A stretch of 64,000 nucleotides of DNA from Sutterella sp. AM11-39 (lineage in GTDB: Bacteria > Pseudomonadota > Gammaproteobacteria > Burkholderiales > Burkholderiaceae_F). Positions 1 through 8,539 of the stretch are shown in pieces; positions within the stretch are counted from its first letter, which is position 1, and every line of letters begins with the position of its first letter. The stretch lies in the NCBI RefSeq assembly GCF_003472385.1, contig NZ_QRLV01000004.1:181750-245749 (forward strand). Direction: 5' to 3'. Under the pieces are notes generated by a model that was not told where the DNA came from, did not search any database, and worked only from the letters and a program-made list of their open reading frames with translations. Both the position numbers and the translations under genes were made by a program.

Positions 1-236
1 CCCGCTTCCTTCCAGGCCGCAAAAACGGCGTAGCTTGTAGCAAGCAATGCGGGCTGCGTGTTGACTGTCAAATTCAATTCCGTGTCGGGGCCATTGGCAA
101 TCAGTTCGCCAAGCGGTTCTCCGAGCGCTCGATCGGCCGCCTGCATCACGGCCGCAGCCGCTTCCGACTCCTTAGCCCAGTCGGCCATGCCGACCTTCTG
201 CGACCCCTGTCCGGGGAATACAAACGCTAATTTCAA
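1..236 (-). CDS. fabD: Malonyl-CoA:ACP transacylase, N-terminal part (cut by window edge)
   Basis: FabD moves malonyl from CoA to acyl carrier protein to supply fatty-acid elongation in the cytosol. The reverse strand reads KLAFVFPGQGSQKVGMADW near the start, which is the FabD family signature FxFPGQGSQ, followed by NTQPALLATSYAVF. Only about 78 residues lie in the window and the catalytic GxSxG serine is outside it. There is no in-frame ATG. A TTG at 236 preceded by GGAG at 249-246 is the best start. It follows fabH by 25 bases on the same strand, as in the conserved fatty-acid operon. Confidence 0.9.
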   Translation of the reverse strand, partial: MKLAFVFPGQGSQKVGMADWAKESEAAAAVMQAADRALGEPLGELIANGPDTELNLTVNTQPALLATSYAVFAAWKEA

Positions 237-261
237 TTCCGTTCTCCGGTTTTTGTATCTG

Positions 262-1257
262 TTACCACTTCAGGAGCACGCTGCCCCAGGTCATGCCGGC
301 ACCCACACCTTGCAGCATCACGGTGTCGCCTTCATGAATTCGTCCGTTTTTGACAGCCCAGTCCAGCGCCAGCGGAACGCTCGCAGCAGACGTGTTGCCG
401 TGCATCTGAACCGTTTCCACTGTCTTGTCCTTCGGAATGCCGAGCTTATCGGCAATCATTTCGATGATGCGGATGTTGGCCTGATGCGGCACCCACACGT
501 CGACTTCGCCCGGCGCGATTCCGGCCATGCCGCAAACTTCCACGAAACTTTCCGACAGAGAGCTCACGGCAAGCTTGAAAACCTGGCGGCCATTCATCTG
601 AATAAAGGGAGAGCCCGCAATTTTGCCGTTTTCAATGCGCGCGTCGCATGCAAGCGTATCAACGCCGAAGGAGCCGTCCGCATGCATGCGGTGCGCAAGA
701 ATACCTTCACGCTCGCAGGCTTCGATCACAACAGCGCCCGCGCCGTCGCCAAAAAGCACGCATGTCGTTCTGTCATTCCAGTCAAGCAGTCGGCTCAGCA
801 CTTCAGCGCCCACGACGAGGGCCCGTTTGTAACCTCCGGTGCGAATCAGACCGTCGGCAACGCTCATGGCATAAACAAAGCCGGCGCAAACCGCCTGCAC
901 GTCAAACGCTGCGCACCCCTTGATGCCCAAGGCATTCTGCAATCGGCAGGCCATCGACGGAAACAAGCCGTCGGGAGTGGTTGTCGCCACGATGATGAGG
1001 TCAATTGTCTGAGGATCGATATTGCCGCGCGTCAAAGCGTCGCGGGTCGCATCCACAGCCAGAGAAAGCGTCGTCTGCCCATCCACGGCGATGTGACGGC
1101 AACCGATGCCGGTGCGCGTGCGAATCCATTCGTCGCTCGTCTCAATGCCGCGCTCGGCAAGCTCTTTAGCGAGATCACCGTTGGTCACAGCACGATCAGC
1201 TAACTTAGAACCCGTTGTCAGCACTCGGGTGTAGATGCGGTTGGTGCAATCTGTCAT
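262..1257 (-). CDS. fabH: 3-oxoacyl-ACP synthase III (KASIII)
   Basis: FabH starts fatty-acid synthesis by condensing acetyl-CoA with malonyl-ACP. The protein shows the KASIII triad: the active Cys in AVCAGF (about residue 124), His in HQANIRI (about 258) and Asn in HGNTSAAS (about 288). Length (about 331 aa) is normal. An ATG at 1266 is possible, but the ATG at 1257 has GGAACGA directly upstream and fits the family's N terminus better. fabD follows by 25 bases. plsX, usually just upstream, is absent; a terminator-like hairpin at 1369-1408 separates fabH from rpmF, so fabH probably has its own promoter in 1270-1365, although I could not identify it. Confidence 0.95.
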   Translation of the reverse strand: MTDCTNRIYTRVLTTGSKLADRAVTNGDLAKELAERGIETSDEWIRTRTGIGCRHIAVDGQTTLSLAVDATRDALTRGNIDPQTIDLIIVATTTPDGLFPSMACRLQNALGIKGCAAFDVQAVCAGFVYAMSVADGLIRTGGYKRALVVGAEVLSRLLDWNDRTTCVLFGDGAGAVVIEACEREGILAHRMHADGSFGVDTLACDARIENGKIAGSPFIQMNGRQVFKLAVSSLSESFVEVCGMAGIAPGEVDVWVPHQANIRIIEMIADKLGIPKDKTVETVQMHGNTSAASVPLALDWAVKNGRIHEGDTVMLQGVGAGMTWGSVLLKW

Positions 1258-1266
1258 TCGTTCCAT

Positions 1267-1620
1267 CTAAAAAAACACGACGTACCGATTCGCCTCACCG
1301 CTGATTCACGTTTTGGCTGCCGGTCGTCAAAAAGCATTAGCGAAGCGATATTAGCAAACGACAGACATCAAAAAAGGAGATTCGTCCGTACAGACGATCT
1401 CCTTTTTCACTTGGTTTCAGTTTTTCTGTCGGCCGTGCTTCGAAGCGGCGGCGCCTATCAAGTGCTGCAGCGACTCTCAAGGCCGGGGCGGCTTTGCCGG
1501 GCTGCCGGATGCCTCCGACATTGACCGAGACATGGGGTTAGGCGCGGTGTTTCACCCGTTACCGATCTCCCCTGAGCCGGTTCCTCGCGTTCCAACCGTC
1601 AGAATATTCCGGAACCGAGA
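1267..1620 (-). other. GC-rich non-coding stretch between rpmF and fabH; possible structured RNA
   Basis: No open frame here resembles a protein, and translation of the minus strand did not show the expected PlsX. Between 1425 and 1620 the minus strand is very GC-rich and holds several short hairpins. They are CGGTTCC/GGAACCG (1617-1611 with 1583-1577), GGTG-AAA-CACC, CGGC-AAA-GCCG and GC-TTCG-AAGC (towards 1440). It ends at a strong bidirectional hairpin (1369-1408). It could be an rpmF 3' UTR or a separate small RNA. I cannot match it to a known RNA family. Confidence 0.4.
1369..1408 (-). terminator. Intrinsic terminator, probably bidirectional
   Basis: Stem GGAGATTCGTC (1376-1386) pairs with GACGATCTCC (1393-1402) with one bulge, flanked by A/T runs on both sides. 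On the minus strand it ends the transcript coming from rpmF and the GC-rich stretch, before fabH. Confidence 0.75.
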
Positions 1621-1812
1621 TTATTCTTCAGCAGCGTCCTGCTTGGTCGTCACAACCTTCTTGCCGCGGTAGAAACCGTTCGGGCTGATGTGGTGACGGC
1701 GGTGCACTTCACCGGTACCGGGTTCAACGGCGGTAGCCGGGTTGGACAGGAAGTCGTGAGCACGGTGATTGCCGCGCTTGCTGGTGGATTTCTTATTTTG
1801 CTGAACAGCCAT
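1621..1812 (-). CDS. rpmF: 50S ribosomal protein L32
   Basis: Small basic ribosomal protein of the large subunit, 63 aa. The start [17 protein letters not shown] and the later [14 protein letters not shown] are typical of L32. The Cys residues seen in zinc-binding L32 forms are absent, so this is the zinc-free type. It is expressed from a very good sigma-70 promoter (1973-2001). The yceD gene that often precedes rpmF is missing, and so is plsX downstream. Confidence 0.95.
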   Translation of the reverse strand: MAVQQNKKSTSKRGNHRAHDFLSNPATAVEPGTGEVHRRHHISPNGFYRGKKVVTTKQDAAEE

Positions 1813-2392
1813 TTTCTTAATACCCCACGTGGGTTAAAAGTTAACTTTTAGTGTTTGAAGCTTCCGTACGCCACATCTTGCATCGAAATGAGGCACACAA
1901 ATGCTTTAAATTCAGCGACATGAGCGCACTGACAACGGGGATGCCGCCGTCAATACGCACGTCGAACGCGCCATTATATTGATTGGAAAAGAAATTATCA
2001 ATACTCAATCCTTCGTTTTTCGCTGAACTCTCCCATTAAGCATGTTCCATTTGAGTTGCCGTGCACCCAGACTGATAGCAGGAATGTTTCAGCTTTGCCA
2101 AGGCCTGTCTGTTGGGCGCTTCTTTGCTCTTGTACCGCCTGTATTCGGCATCATTGACTCGGTACGGCAGATTCGGCTCACTGTTTTTGCTCGGCCTGGG
2201 CTTTTTTAGGTCCTCAGTTGTCAATTGCAGGTATCGCAACCCGCGACTGACGCCGCAGTTTTCCTCGCGTTCTACGAAAAGAAAGTGCTCGCTGTCGACT
2301 TGAGCATTTGCCTCTCCGTCGAACAGAATGTGTTGTCAACCTCACTAAAATGAAATGTTTCGATCAAATTGAGTCCGACGACAACTGATCCA
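1813..2392. other. Intergenic region, rpmF leader and kinase upstream region
   Basis: It holds the rpmF promoter and leader. Further upstream, a minus-strand frame open from about 2336 to 2036 reads charged, protein-like sequence (for example VDSEHFLFVEREENCG and NDAEYRRYKSKEAPN). It has no ATG and no good ribosome site; a TTG at 2239 would give 67 aa. It may be a small gene or the remains of one. No kinase promoter was identified. Confidence 0.35.
1973..2001 (-). promoter_or_regulatory. Sigma-70 promoter of rpmF
   Basis: On the minus strand TTGATA (2001-1996), a 17-base spacer and a perfect TATAAT (1978-1973). Transcription would start near 1966, giving a leader of about 150 bases that includes the palindromes AAAAGTTAACTTTT and CCCACGTGGG shortly before the rpmF start. 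Confidence 0.8.
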
Positions 2393-4924
2393 ATGTCTAC
2401 TGCAAACGTTCCACCCAAGCCATTGGTCAATCTCTACGGCGACAGCGAATTACCTCCCTATTTCGAAGAAATCGTTGAGCCGAAGTCATTCCGCAATCGT
2501 CTGATCAACGTCCTGATCTGGACAACGCTTCTGCCTCTGATCCTGCTCCTGTTCTTTCTGCAGAAAAACTTCGAAACCGCCACTGAAGTTCAAAACAACC
2601 TTCAGCTCGGCGTTGCGCGAGAAGCCGCTCTTTATGTTGAATCTGGCATATCCAATATCCGAAGCCAACTCTCGTTGGCACTCAGCACCTACAGCCCCGA
2701 GGCTCCGCTTTCCCAGAAGAGCAGGACATTCGAAAACCTGCTCACACAAAATTCAAGCATCCGCAGTCTCTCGTACACCGATGAAACAGGCTTTACCACA
2801 TCTCTGCGAAACAATCAGCCACTCGAAACTCCCCAGCATTCGTTGGCAACGCGTGTATTCACCCTGAATATCGATCAGCCGGGGACCAACGGAATTCTTC
2901 ATCGAACACTGACGGCATCCGTAGATATTTCGATGCTTGCCAAAGACTTCGCCAATCTGTTGTACGGGCAAAGCTACTCCGGGGCTATCTTTAATGCCGA
3001 TCGTCAGCTCATCTACGCCATCTCAAGCAATTCGCATTATCACAACGCCGCCTACGATCCACTGACACCCATTGAGCTTACTCAGCTTCATGAATCCAAG
3101 GGTGAACCATTTTTGCTTCGGACTGAAGGCGACCGATTTTCTTCTCACATAAAAGCCTTCGTACCCATCGGCCCCATGGGATGGACACTGGTCATCTCGC
3201 AAGCTCAGCAAACCCGTGATGAAGCCATGAAGGAAACAGCCGTGATCTGGGCACTCGGTTTTTTTGCCGCACTGGCCGGCACTTTTTTCCTGGGCTCATT
3301 CATGGCGGTTCCAATTACCCGTTCTTTCGACTCGCTCGTTGCCAGCGTCGAAAACTACGGTAAAACCGGTCATTTCACTCGTATCGACAAGATGCTTGCG
3401 ATTGAAGGAACAACCGAACTTGTCAAACTTGAGGAGACATTCGCCCGCATGGCGCAATCTGTCGACAAAGGCAAAGAAGAGCTGCAAAAAGCCAATCTAA
3501 GGCTTGAAGACGAGGTTCAGGCTCGCACCAGCGACCTGGTTGCAAGAAACGAAGAACTAAAAACATTGCAGACTTTGCTCGCACCGCTGTCCTCCACCGG
3601 TCATTTCATGCCAAAAACATCGGTCATCTTCTACTGCATTGAGCGCTTCAGAGTTTTGCTGGAACTTTCTTCTCTGGTTTTCGAAACCGAAATCTCGACT
3701 CCAGCACCGCACAATTCCATTGATGTTCGGTTGGGCAGCACCGTCTACGGCCGTCTGCTTCTTCCGCAGGAAGCCATTCTCACCGCAGACAAGAGGAATT
3801 CGCTGGAGCGTCTGGCTTATGCGCTGGCCATTGTCTCTGCCAATGCCAAACTTGTCGAACACCTCAGTCAGGAACAAGCAGCCTTGCAGACCGTCTTTGA
3901 ATCCATGACCGACGGGGTGGTGATCATCGGCAAATCCGGTCTCATTCGTTATGCGAACGAATACGCTGGCAAACTTCTGAACGAAGGGGACAGCGTATTG
4001 ATGCTGATGTTCTCCGACATCATGACCTCCAACTGGGAGAGCATAACGGGAAACCGCATCACAGATGATCTGCAAAACAAAACCAAAACCCGCGTCCGTT
4101 CTCGCATCGGCGGCAATCGCGTGCTGGAACTCTTGCCGTTTACCGTTTCCGACATGCCGGGACTTGCCGGCGAGCGAACCGGATGGATTCTGCGCGACAT
4201 CACCCAAGAAGTCAGTCTCGAAGCCGTCAAGGAAAATATTGTCGGCGTGGTGGCTCACGAACTCAAAACTCCGCTCACTTTGCTTCAGCTTCAAGTGCGC
4301 GATCTGACTCGAACCATTGAACACGGTCAAATGCCGTCCATCAACGATGTCCGCGATCTCTCCGATGAAACGATTCATTTGGGCCAACTCGTCGACGACC
4401 TTCTTGATGTTTCAAGAATCCGCGCAGGAGCCATGAAGCTCAATGTTCGAGTCGTTCACGTGGCCAGCCTTATTGATCGGGCAGAAAAGCTCGCTGCAGC
4501 ACGCTATCCCATGAAGGTTTCAAGACATATCGACATGGATGCCGAGCTCTTCTGTGTGGATCCGGATCGATTGACGCAAGTCTTCGTCAATCTGTTCAAC
4601 AACGCAGCTCGCTATAAAAAGCCGACCCAAGAGGTTGCTCTCATTGACGTCAGCACCCGAATCGACGGACAGCAAATCGTCATCGATATTACCGATCAGG
4701 GTATCGGCATTGCGCCGGGCAAAGCCAAGCACATCTTTGATCAGTTTTATCAAGCCGACATGACCGCCAGCCGAAGCCACAGCGGCAGCGGTCTCGGTTT
4801 GACTATCGTACGCGGTATTATTCATGCGCACGGCGGCACCATCGCGGTTCATTTCAGCAACCCTGAATTCGGTACGCGATTTACGCTCAGACTGCCCCTG
4901 AGCATGCCACCCGAACTCATTTGA
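2393..4924 (+). CDS. Membrane sensor histidine kinase (PAS, HisKA, HATPase)
   Basis: Two-component sensor kinase of about 843 aa. Residues (from the ATG at 2393): cytosolic start; membrane segment about 37-56; a periplasmic sensor region about 60-280 of Cache-like size; second membrane segment about 285-304; HAMP-like linker and coiled coil about 305-395; a PAS-like stretch about 495-610; HisKA with phospho-His 622 in AHELKTPL; then the ATPase with N box NLFNNAARY, G1 DQGIGIAPG and G2 SGSGLGL. A TTG at 2369 would add eight residues; neither start has a clear ribosome site. It is followed after 37 bases by its regulator, and the next gene is a permease, so it may sense that permease's substrate (inference). 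Confidence 0.9.
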   Translation: MSTANVPPKPLVNLYGDSELPPYFEEIVEPKSFRNRLINVLIWTTLLPLILLLFFLQKNFETATEVQNNLQLGVAREAALYVESGISNIRSQLSLALSTYSPEAPLSQKSRTFENLLTQNSSIRSLSYTDETGFTTSLRNNQPLETPQHSLATRVFTLNIDQPGTNGILHRTLTASVDISMLAKDFANLLYGQSYSGAIFNADRQLIYAISSNSHYHNAAYDPLTPIELTQLHESKGEPFLLRTEGDRFSSHIKAFVPIGPMGWTLVISQAQQTRDEAMKETAVIWALGFFAALAGTFFLGSFMAVPITRSFDSLVASVENYGKTGHFTRIDKMLAIEGTTELVKLEETFARMAQSVDKGKEELQKANLRLEDEVQARTSDLVARNEELKTLQTLLAPLSSTGHFMPKTSVIFYCIERFRVLLELSSLVFETEISTPAPHNSIDVRLGSTVYGRLLLPQEAILTADKRNSLERLAYALAIVSANAKLVEHLSQEQAALQTVFESMTDGVVIIGKSGLIRYANEYAGKLLNEGDSVLMLMFSDIMTSNWESITGNRITDDLQNKTKTRVRSRIGGNRVLELLPFTVSDMPGLAGERTGWILRDITQEVSLEAVKENIVGVVAHELKTPLTLLQLQVRDLTRTIEHGQMPSINDVRDLSDETIHLGQLVDDLLDVSRIRAGAMKLNVRVVHVASLIDRAEKLAAARYPMKVSRHIDMDAELFCVDPDRLTQVFVNLFNNAARYKKPTQEVALIDVSTRIDGQQIVIDITDQGIGIAPGKAKHIFDQFYQADMTASRSHSGSGLGLTIVRGIIHAHGGTIAVHFSNPEFGTRFTLRLPLSMPPELI

Positions 4925-4961
4925 ACCGAATTGGAACAACAATATCCAGATCACAACAACC

Positions 4962-5687
4962 ATGTCGACCCGCAGTTTGCCTTTGATTCTTGTTGTTGAC
5001 GATGAAAGCAAAATTCGTCGCTTGCTCACTAAGGAATTGGAAGCCAACGGCTTTGACGTCGTTTGTGCCGGAGACGGAGAGCAAGCACTCGAAGTCTTTG
5101 CTCAATCCGATCCGACTCCTGATCTGGTTTTGATGGATGTCATGATGCCGGGGATGGACGGCTTTGACTGTGCAGAGCGACTTTCGAAGTCGGCTAACGT
5201 TCCGATTATCTTTCTCTCGGCTCGAAACGAACCTTCCTTCAAGCTGCGCGGATTTGACAGCGGAGCCGACGATTACATCACCAAGCCATTTCTTACCGAG
5301 GAACTGATCGCCCGCATCCGAGCCGTCATGCGTCGTGCGCATACCAGCGAAGAACACAATGCACAACGTGAGTACCGTAACGGACCGATGCGATTGAGTG
5401 AATCGAGCCGTTCTCTTTGGATTAATGATCGTGAAGTCAAGCTCGCTGACAGCGAATACCATCTGATGCTTGCCCTGATGAAGCATCCCGGCAGCGTTAT
5501 TTCTCACGAACATCTATTGCAAAGAGTCTGGGGCGGCCACTCAATAGGTGACGTTCAGAACCTTCGCGTAGCCTTCTCCCGCATCCGTCGCAAGCTGGAG
5601 GAAAACGGACTACAAGGCGGAGTCATCTCCGCCTATTCCGGCGTGGGTTACCTGCTACGCGATCTGGTCCGCGATCCTCTGCTTTGA
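4962..5687 (+). CDS. OmpR/PhoB-family response regulator
   Basis: DNA-binding partner of the upstream kinase, 241 aa. The receiver domain has the acidic pair in VVDDES, phospho-acceptor Asp59 in LVLMDVMMPGMDG and Lys108 in DYITKPF. The C-terminal winged helix (about 130-235) has SDVQNLRVAFSRIRRKL-like recognition-helix sequence and ends in the usual YSGVGYLLRD hairpin. It is cotranscribed with the kinase. The nearest candidate target is the promoter region of the permease at 5887, where GAGTGT/ACTC-type repeats occur around 5804-5850 (inference). Confidence 0.93.
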   Translation: MSTRSLPLILVVDDESKIRRLLTKELEANGFDVVCAGDGEQALEVFAQSDPTPDLVLMDVMMPGMDGFDCAERLSKSANVPIIFLSARNEPSFKLRGFDSGADDYITKPFLTEELIARIRAVMRRAHTSEEHNAQREYRNGPMRLSESSRSLWINDREVKLADSEYHLMLALMKHPGSVISHEHLLQRVWGGHSIGDVQNLRVAFSRIRRKLEENGLQGGVISAYSGVGYLLRDLVRDPLL

Positions 5688-5886
5688 GTTTCCGGACAAA
5701 AGTCGTTCGGCGCATAACGCTGATGCAATCTTTTTGCAACGTTTTTCACTCTTTGGTTTACGGTAAAGAAATTTTTTTCTTTCAGACTGAACGATAAGTG
5801 TCGGAGTGTACTCACTACGACACGAGTGTTTCATCAACACACGCACTCCATCAAAAGGCGTGCGCGACAAACCAAAGGAATGAAAA

Positions 5887-7167
5887 ATGACAGCTTCCGT
5901 AATTGCGCAAGTGGTTATGGTATTGACGTTGCTCCTGATGATTACGGGCAAAACGCCGATCTACATGACCGCAATCGTCGGCGCAACGCTCTCGGCTTTG
6001 ATTGCCGGTTTCCCCATTATGGGAAGCGCCGAAATGACCATTGCCAAGATGGTTAACACCGGTCTGAACCCTGTGATCGCCGACATGACGGGCATCTTGC
6101 TCTTCATCGGCATCATGCAGGCCACCGGCTTCCTTGACGTTATCATTCGCGACATCGTGCGCGTCGGCAACAAGCTCGGCGGCGGCACCGGCGTTTGCTC
6201 CGCCGGCGGTATCGCTGCAGGTGTGATCGGCGCTCTGACCGGTTTCACGCAGCCCGTTATCACGGCTGTCATTACGGGTCCTGCTGCTGTTCGCCTTGGT
6301 GTTGACCCCAACAAGTGCGCCGGTATTCAGGCTCACGCCGGTCACATCGGCAACTTGGCCGGTTTCACGCACCCGACGCAGGTCGCCCTGGTCGCAACGG
6401 CAGGCATCAGCTTCGGTCTGTTCAATGTTCTCGGCTTGATCGCCTGCTTGACGATCTTCCTGGTTTCCGCCATCCGTTGCAACGCCGACATGCGTCGCCG
6501 CGGCGTGGTCATCACCAAGGAAGAACAAGCGCGAATCATGGCTGAGATCGAAAACCGTGAATACTCCACGACCTCCCTGCGCGCTTTCCTGCCGTTCCTC
6601 GTTCTCTTCATCGGGTTCGTAGCCGGCTTCCCGGTCTTCCTGGTTGGTCTTGCTTCCGCCATCGTCTGCATGCTTCTGAGCGGCAAGCCGATGCGCGAAG
6701 CCGAAGCCGCAATGCTCAAGGGCGTGAGCCTTATCGCCACCCCGATCGTTGCCACCATCGGCTTCCTGTTCATGAGCACCGTTATCAAGCAGGTCGGTCT
6801 GGTTCAGACCATGAGCGACGCTGTCGGTCCCGTGCTCTCCGTGGCACCTGTGCTGATTCTTTTCGGCGTTGCCTTCCTGACAGGCTTCCTGACTCAGTCC
6901 TACGCAGCCAGCGTTTCCGTTCTCGTTCCGTTCCTGCAGGTTGTTCTGCAGACCGGTGCGGATCCGTTCGCTGCCTGCTTCGCCGCCGCTTCCGGCGCTT
7001 CGCTCATTCAGTACTTCCTGACGGGCGGTCCGGTTGCCGCACTGGCTACGGTTATTCCTGTGATCCCGGGTAGCGACCTCAAGACTGCCAATGCCTTCCA
7101 GCGTCCGTCGATTCTGGCCGGCTGTGCAATGGCATTCCTGATCACGGTTATCCTGACACTCGTCTAA
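5887..7167 (+). CDS. Multi-pass permease of the ion-transporter (DcuC/GntP-like) type
   Basis: Integral membrane transporter of 426 aa with about 11-12 hydrophobic segments. Length, the opening VVMVLTLLLMITGKTPIY and the mid-protein basic cytosolic loop (CNADMRRRG...) fit the ion-transporter superfamily of carboxylate/gluconate permeases. Re-entrant-type GFTQPV and GFTHPTQ segments lie near residues 118 and 159. The substrate cannot be read from sequence. A two-component system sits upstream, and a protein of unknown function and an asparaginase follow, suggesting uptake of an organic acid or amino-acid-derived compound. A hairpin (7184-7212) follows the stop. Confidence 0.75.
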   Translation: MTASVIAQVVMVLTLLLMITGKTPIYMTAIVGATLSALIAGFPIMGSAEMTIAKMVNTGLNPVIADMTGILLFIGIMQATGFLDVIIRDIVRVGNKLGGGTGVCSAGGIAAGVIGALTGFTQPVITAVITGPAAVRLGVDPNKCAGIQAHAGHIGNLAGFTHPTQVALVATAGISFGLFNVLGLIACLTIFLVSAIRCNADMRRRGVVITKEEQARIMAEIENREYSTTSLRAFLPFLVLFIGFVAGFPVFLVGLASAIVCMLLSGKPMREAEAAMLKGVSLIATPIVATIGFLFMSTVIKQVGLVQTMSDAVGPVLSVAPVLILFGVAFLTGFLTQSYAASVSVLVPFLQVVLQTGADPFAACFAAASGASLIQYFLTGGPVAALATVIPVIPGSDLKTANAFQRPSILAGCAMAFLITVILTLV

Positions 7168-7183
7168 TCTGATTACCGACTAT

Positions 7184-7212
7184 CCGGACGCCCATCAAAC
7201 GATGGCGTCCGG
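7184..7212 (+). terminator. Hairpin after the permease, without a clear T-run
   Basis: CCGGACGCC-c-ATC pairs with GAT-GGCGTCCGG around an AAAC loop, 12 pairs with one bulge. No T-run follows, so it may be a partial terminator or an mRNA stabiliser. It covers the ATG at 7202, arguing for the later start (7256) of the next gene. Confidence 0.5.
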
Positions 7213-7255
7213 AGCCTTCTCCGAATGTTTTAGCGCTCTTTTTCTGAGATCCGTC

Positions 7256-8503
7256 ATGCATTTAAGCCTTTTGCCATTGGATCATGCCCGCAACAGCATC
7301 GTGGGCATCGTGGGTCACGCCGGCTGCGGTCACTCCAACAGTCACTGCGGATTTATTCAGGATGACTCCGGCGGACTCTGTGCAACGCTTCGCATTCTGC
7401 AACTTGCCACCGATCTCGACTTGACCATTCAAAAGGTCGAAGTCACGGTCGGCCAACACGGCGAATTCAGGGTTCTCACCGCTTCAGGCGGCATCGGCAC
7501 GGCCAGTCCGCGCCGAGGTATTACGCCTTTTGAAGCCGAGCTCGCACAGCGTTGTGTCGGTGAGCAAGCAGTCTGCACGCAGTCTCTTGCTATGAAATGC
7601 TTCGGAAGAACATTGGGACAAGGTGCAATGGAGGTTCCTGTTGCACTGCAGGCAGCAATAGCCAATGCAGCCTTGAACTCCTTTGCCAAGAGCATGCCGA
7701 ATTACTTTATTGTCGGCGACGAAAATATCGACGACAACTTCGGCCGTCTGCTCGGTTGTGTCTTAAACGTCGACGGACTCACTGTTTCTCTCTTGGCACT
7801 GGCTAACGCAACACGCGGCGGCCTCGGCCCCAATGAAGACATCGAAGGTAACGTGAACCTTGCAGGAAAAAAGGAGCTGATGAAACAGCTTCGCCTGGAC
7901 GAACTGCCCACCATTCTCGTTGAAGGCAAAGTTTGCGCCGAACCGGTGAGTTCGAAAATAGACTGTCCGACCTTCGTCACGCGAGCCTATCCCGGCGACG
8001 ACAACTTTGTCGTCAGCGAGTGTCTGGTAGAAGCAGCAAACGAACTGGATTTTCCAATCGTTTACCCTCGTGAATTGCTGGCCCGTAGAGCCGGAGCCAT
8101 GCGCGCATTGACCTATGAGATGGGCATGCACATCGCAGACCTCGGACAAAAACTGGCGCAAGCCGTTACGTCAGCTGAAAAGGTCAAAATTGCCGCTGAA
8201 ATCAACCGCTATGCAAGTGAAGAATTGGGTGGCGTGACGTTCATGAGCGATGACATTCACGAGCTCATGGGCGGCGTCGGCTCCATTCCGGGCACGACCG
8301 GTTGTCTGTCGCTTTTCATCTCACGAAAAGAATTGGAGCAGGTCGTCTATCCTTCGCTCACCATGGATGATGCCGATCAGTTTACAGAGCTGATTCTCAC
8401 TGGTGTCGGCAAAGTGGCGGCACGCATCGATGAAGCTCTGGCCGAGTACAAGTCAGCAACAGCACGATACTCGGCACTGCACGACAAAGTGTTTGCATCC
8501 TAA
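7256..8503 (+). CDS. Protein of unknown function between permease and asparaginase
   Basis: I do not recognise this 415-aa protein. It is soluble-looking, without a signal peptide or membrane segments. Notable parts are a Cys/His-rich start GHAGCGHSNSHCGFIQDD (about 19-36), a glycine-rich VLTASGGIGTASPRRG (about 73-88), GLGPNEDIEGN (about 184-194) and MGGVGSIPGTTGC near the C terminus. These glycine-rich, conserved-looking patches suggest an enzyme. The ATG at 7256 has GAG seven bases upstream and lies past the hairpin at 7184-7212; the ATG at 7202 would add an unlikely extension. The asparaginase follows after 36 bases, so the two probably share a transcript. Confidence 0.8.
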   Translation: MHLSLLPLDHARNSIVGIVGHAGCGHSNSHCGFIQDDSGGLCATLRILQLATDLDLTIQKVEVTVGQHGEFRVLTASGGIGTASPRRGITPFEAELAQRCVGEQAVCTQSLAMKCFGRTLGQGAMEVPVALQAAIANAALNSFAKSMPNYFIVGDENIDDNFGRLLGCVLNVDGLTVSLLALANATRGGLGPNEDIEGNVNLAGKKELMKQLRLDELPTILVEGKVCAEPVSSKIDCPTFVTRAYPGDDNFVVSECLVEAANELDFPIVYPRELLARRAGAMRALTYEMGMHIADLGQKLAQAVTSAEKVKIAAEINRYASEELGGVTFMSDDIHELMGGVGSIPGTTGCLSLFISRKELEQVVYPSLTMDDADQFTELILTGVGKVAARIDEALAEYKSATARYSALHDKVFAS

Positions 8504-8539
8504 CTTTTTTTCTACTTTATCCCGCAAGGAGCATTGGAA

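Noticed and set aside
1569-1579. CCCCTGAGCCG on the plus strand, matching a stretch of E. coli 6S RNA
   Set aside because: The rest of the 6S structure would have to run into rpmF and its conserved 3' half is not there.
1500-1580. Minus-strand GGTGAAAC-type sequence resembling a cobalamin riboswitch
   Set aside because: The required GCCACTG-type B12 box and order of elements are missing, and no B12 gene follows.
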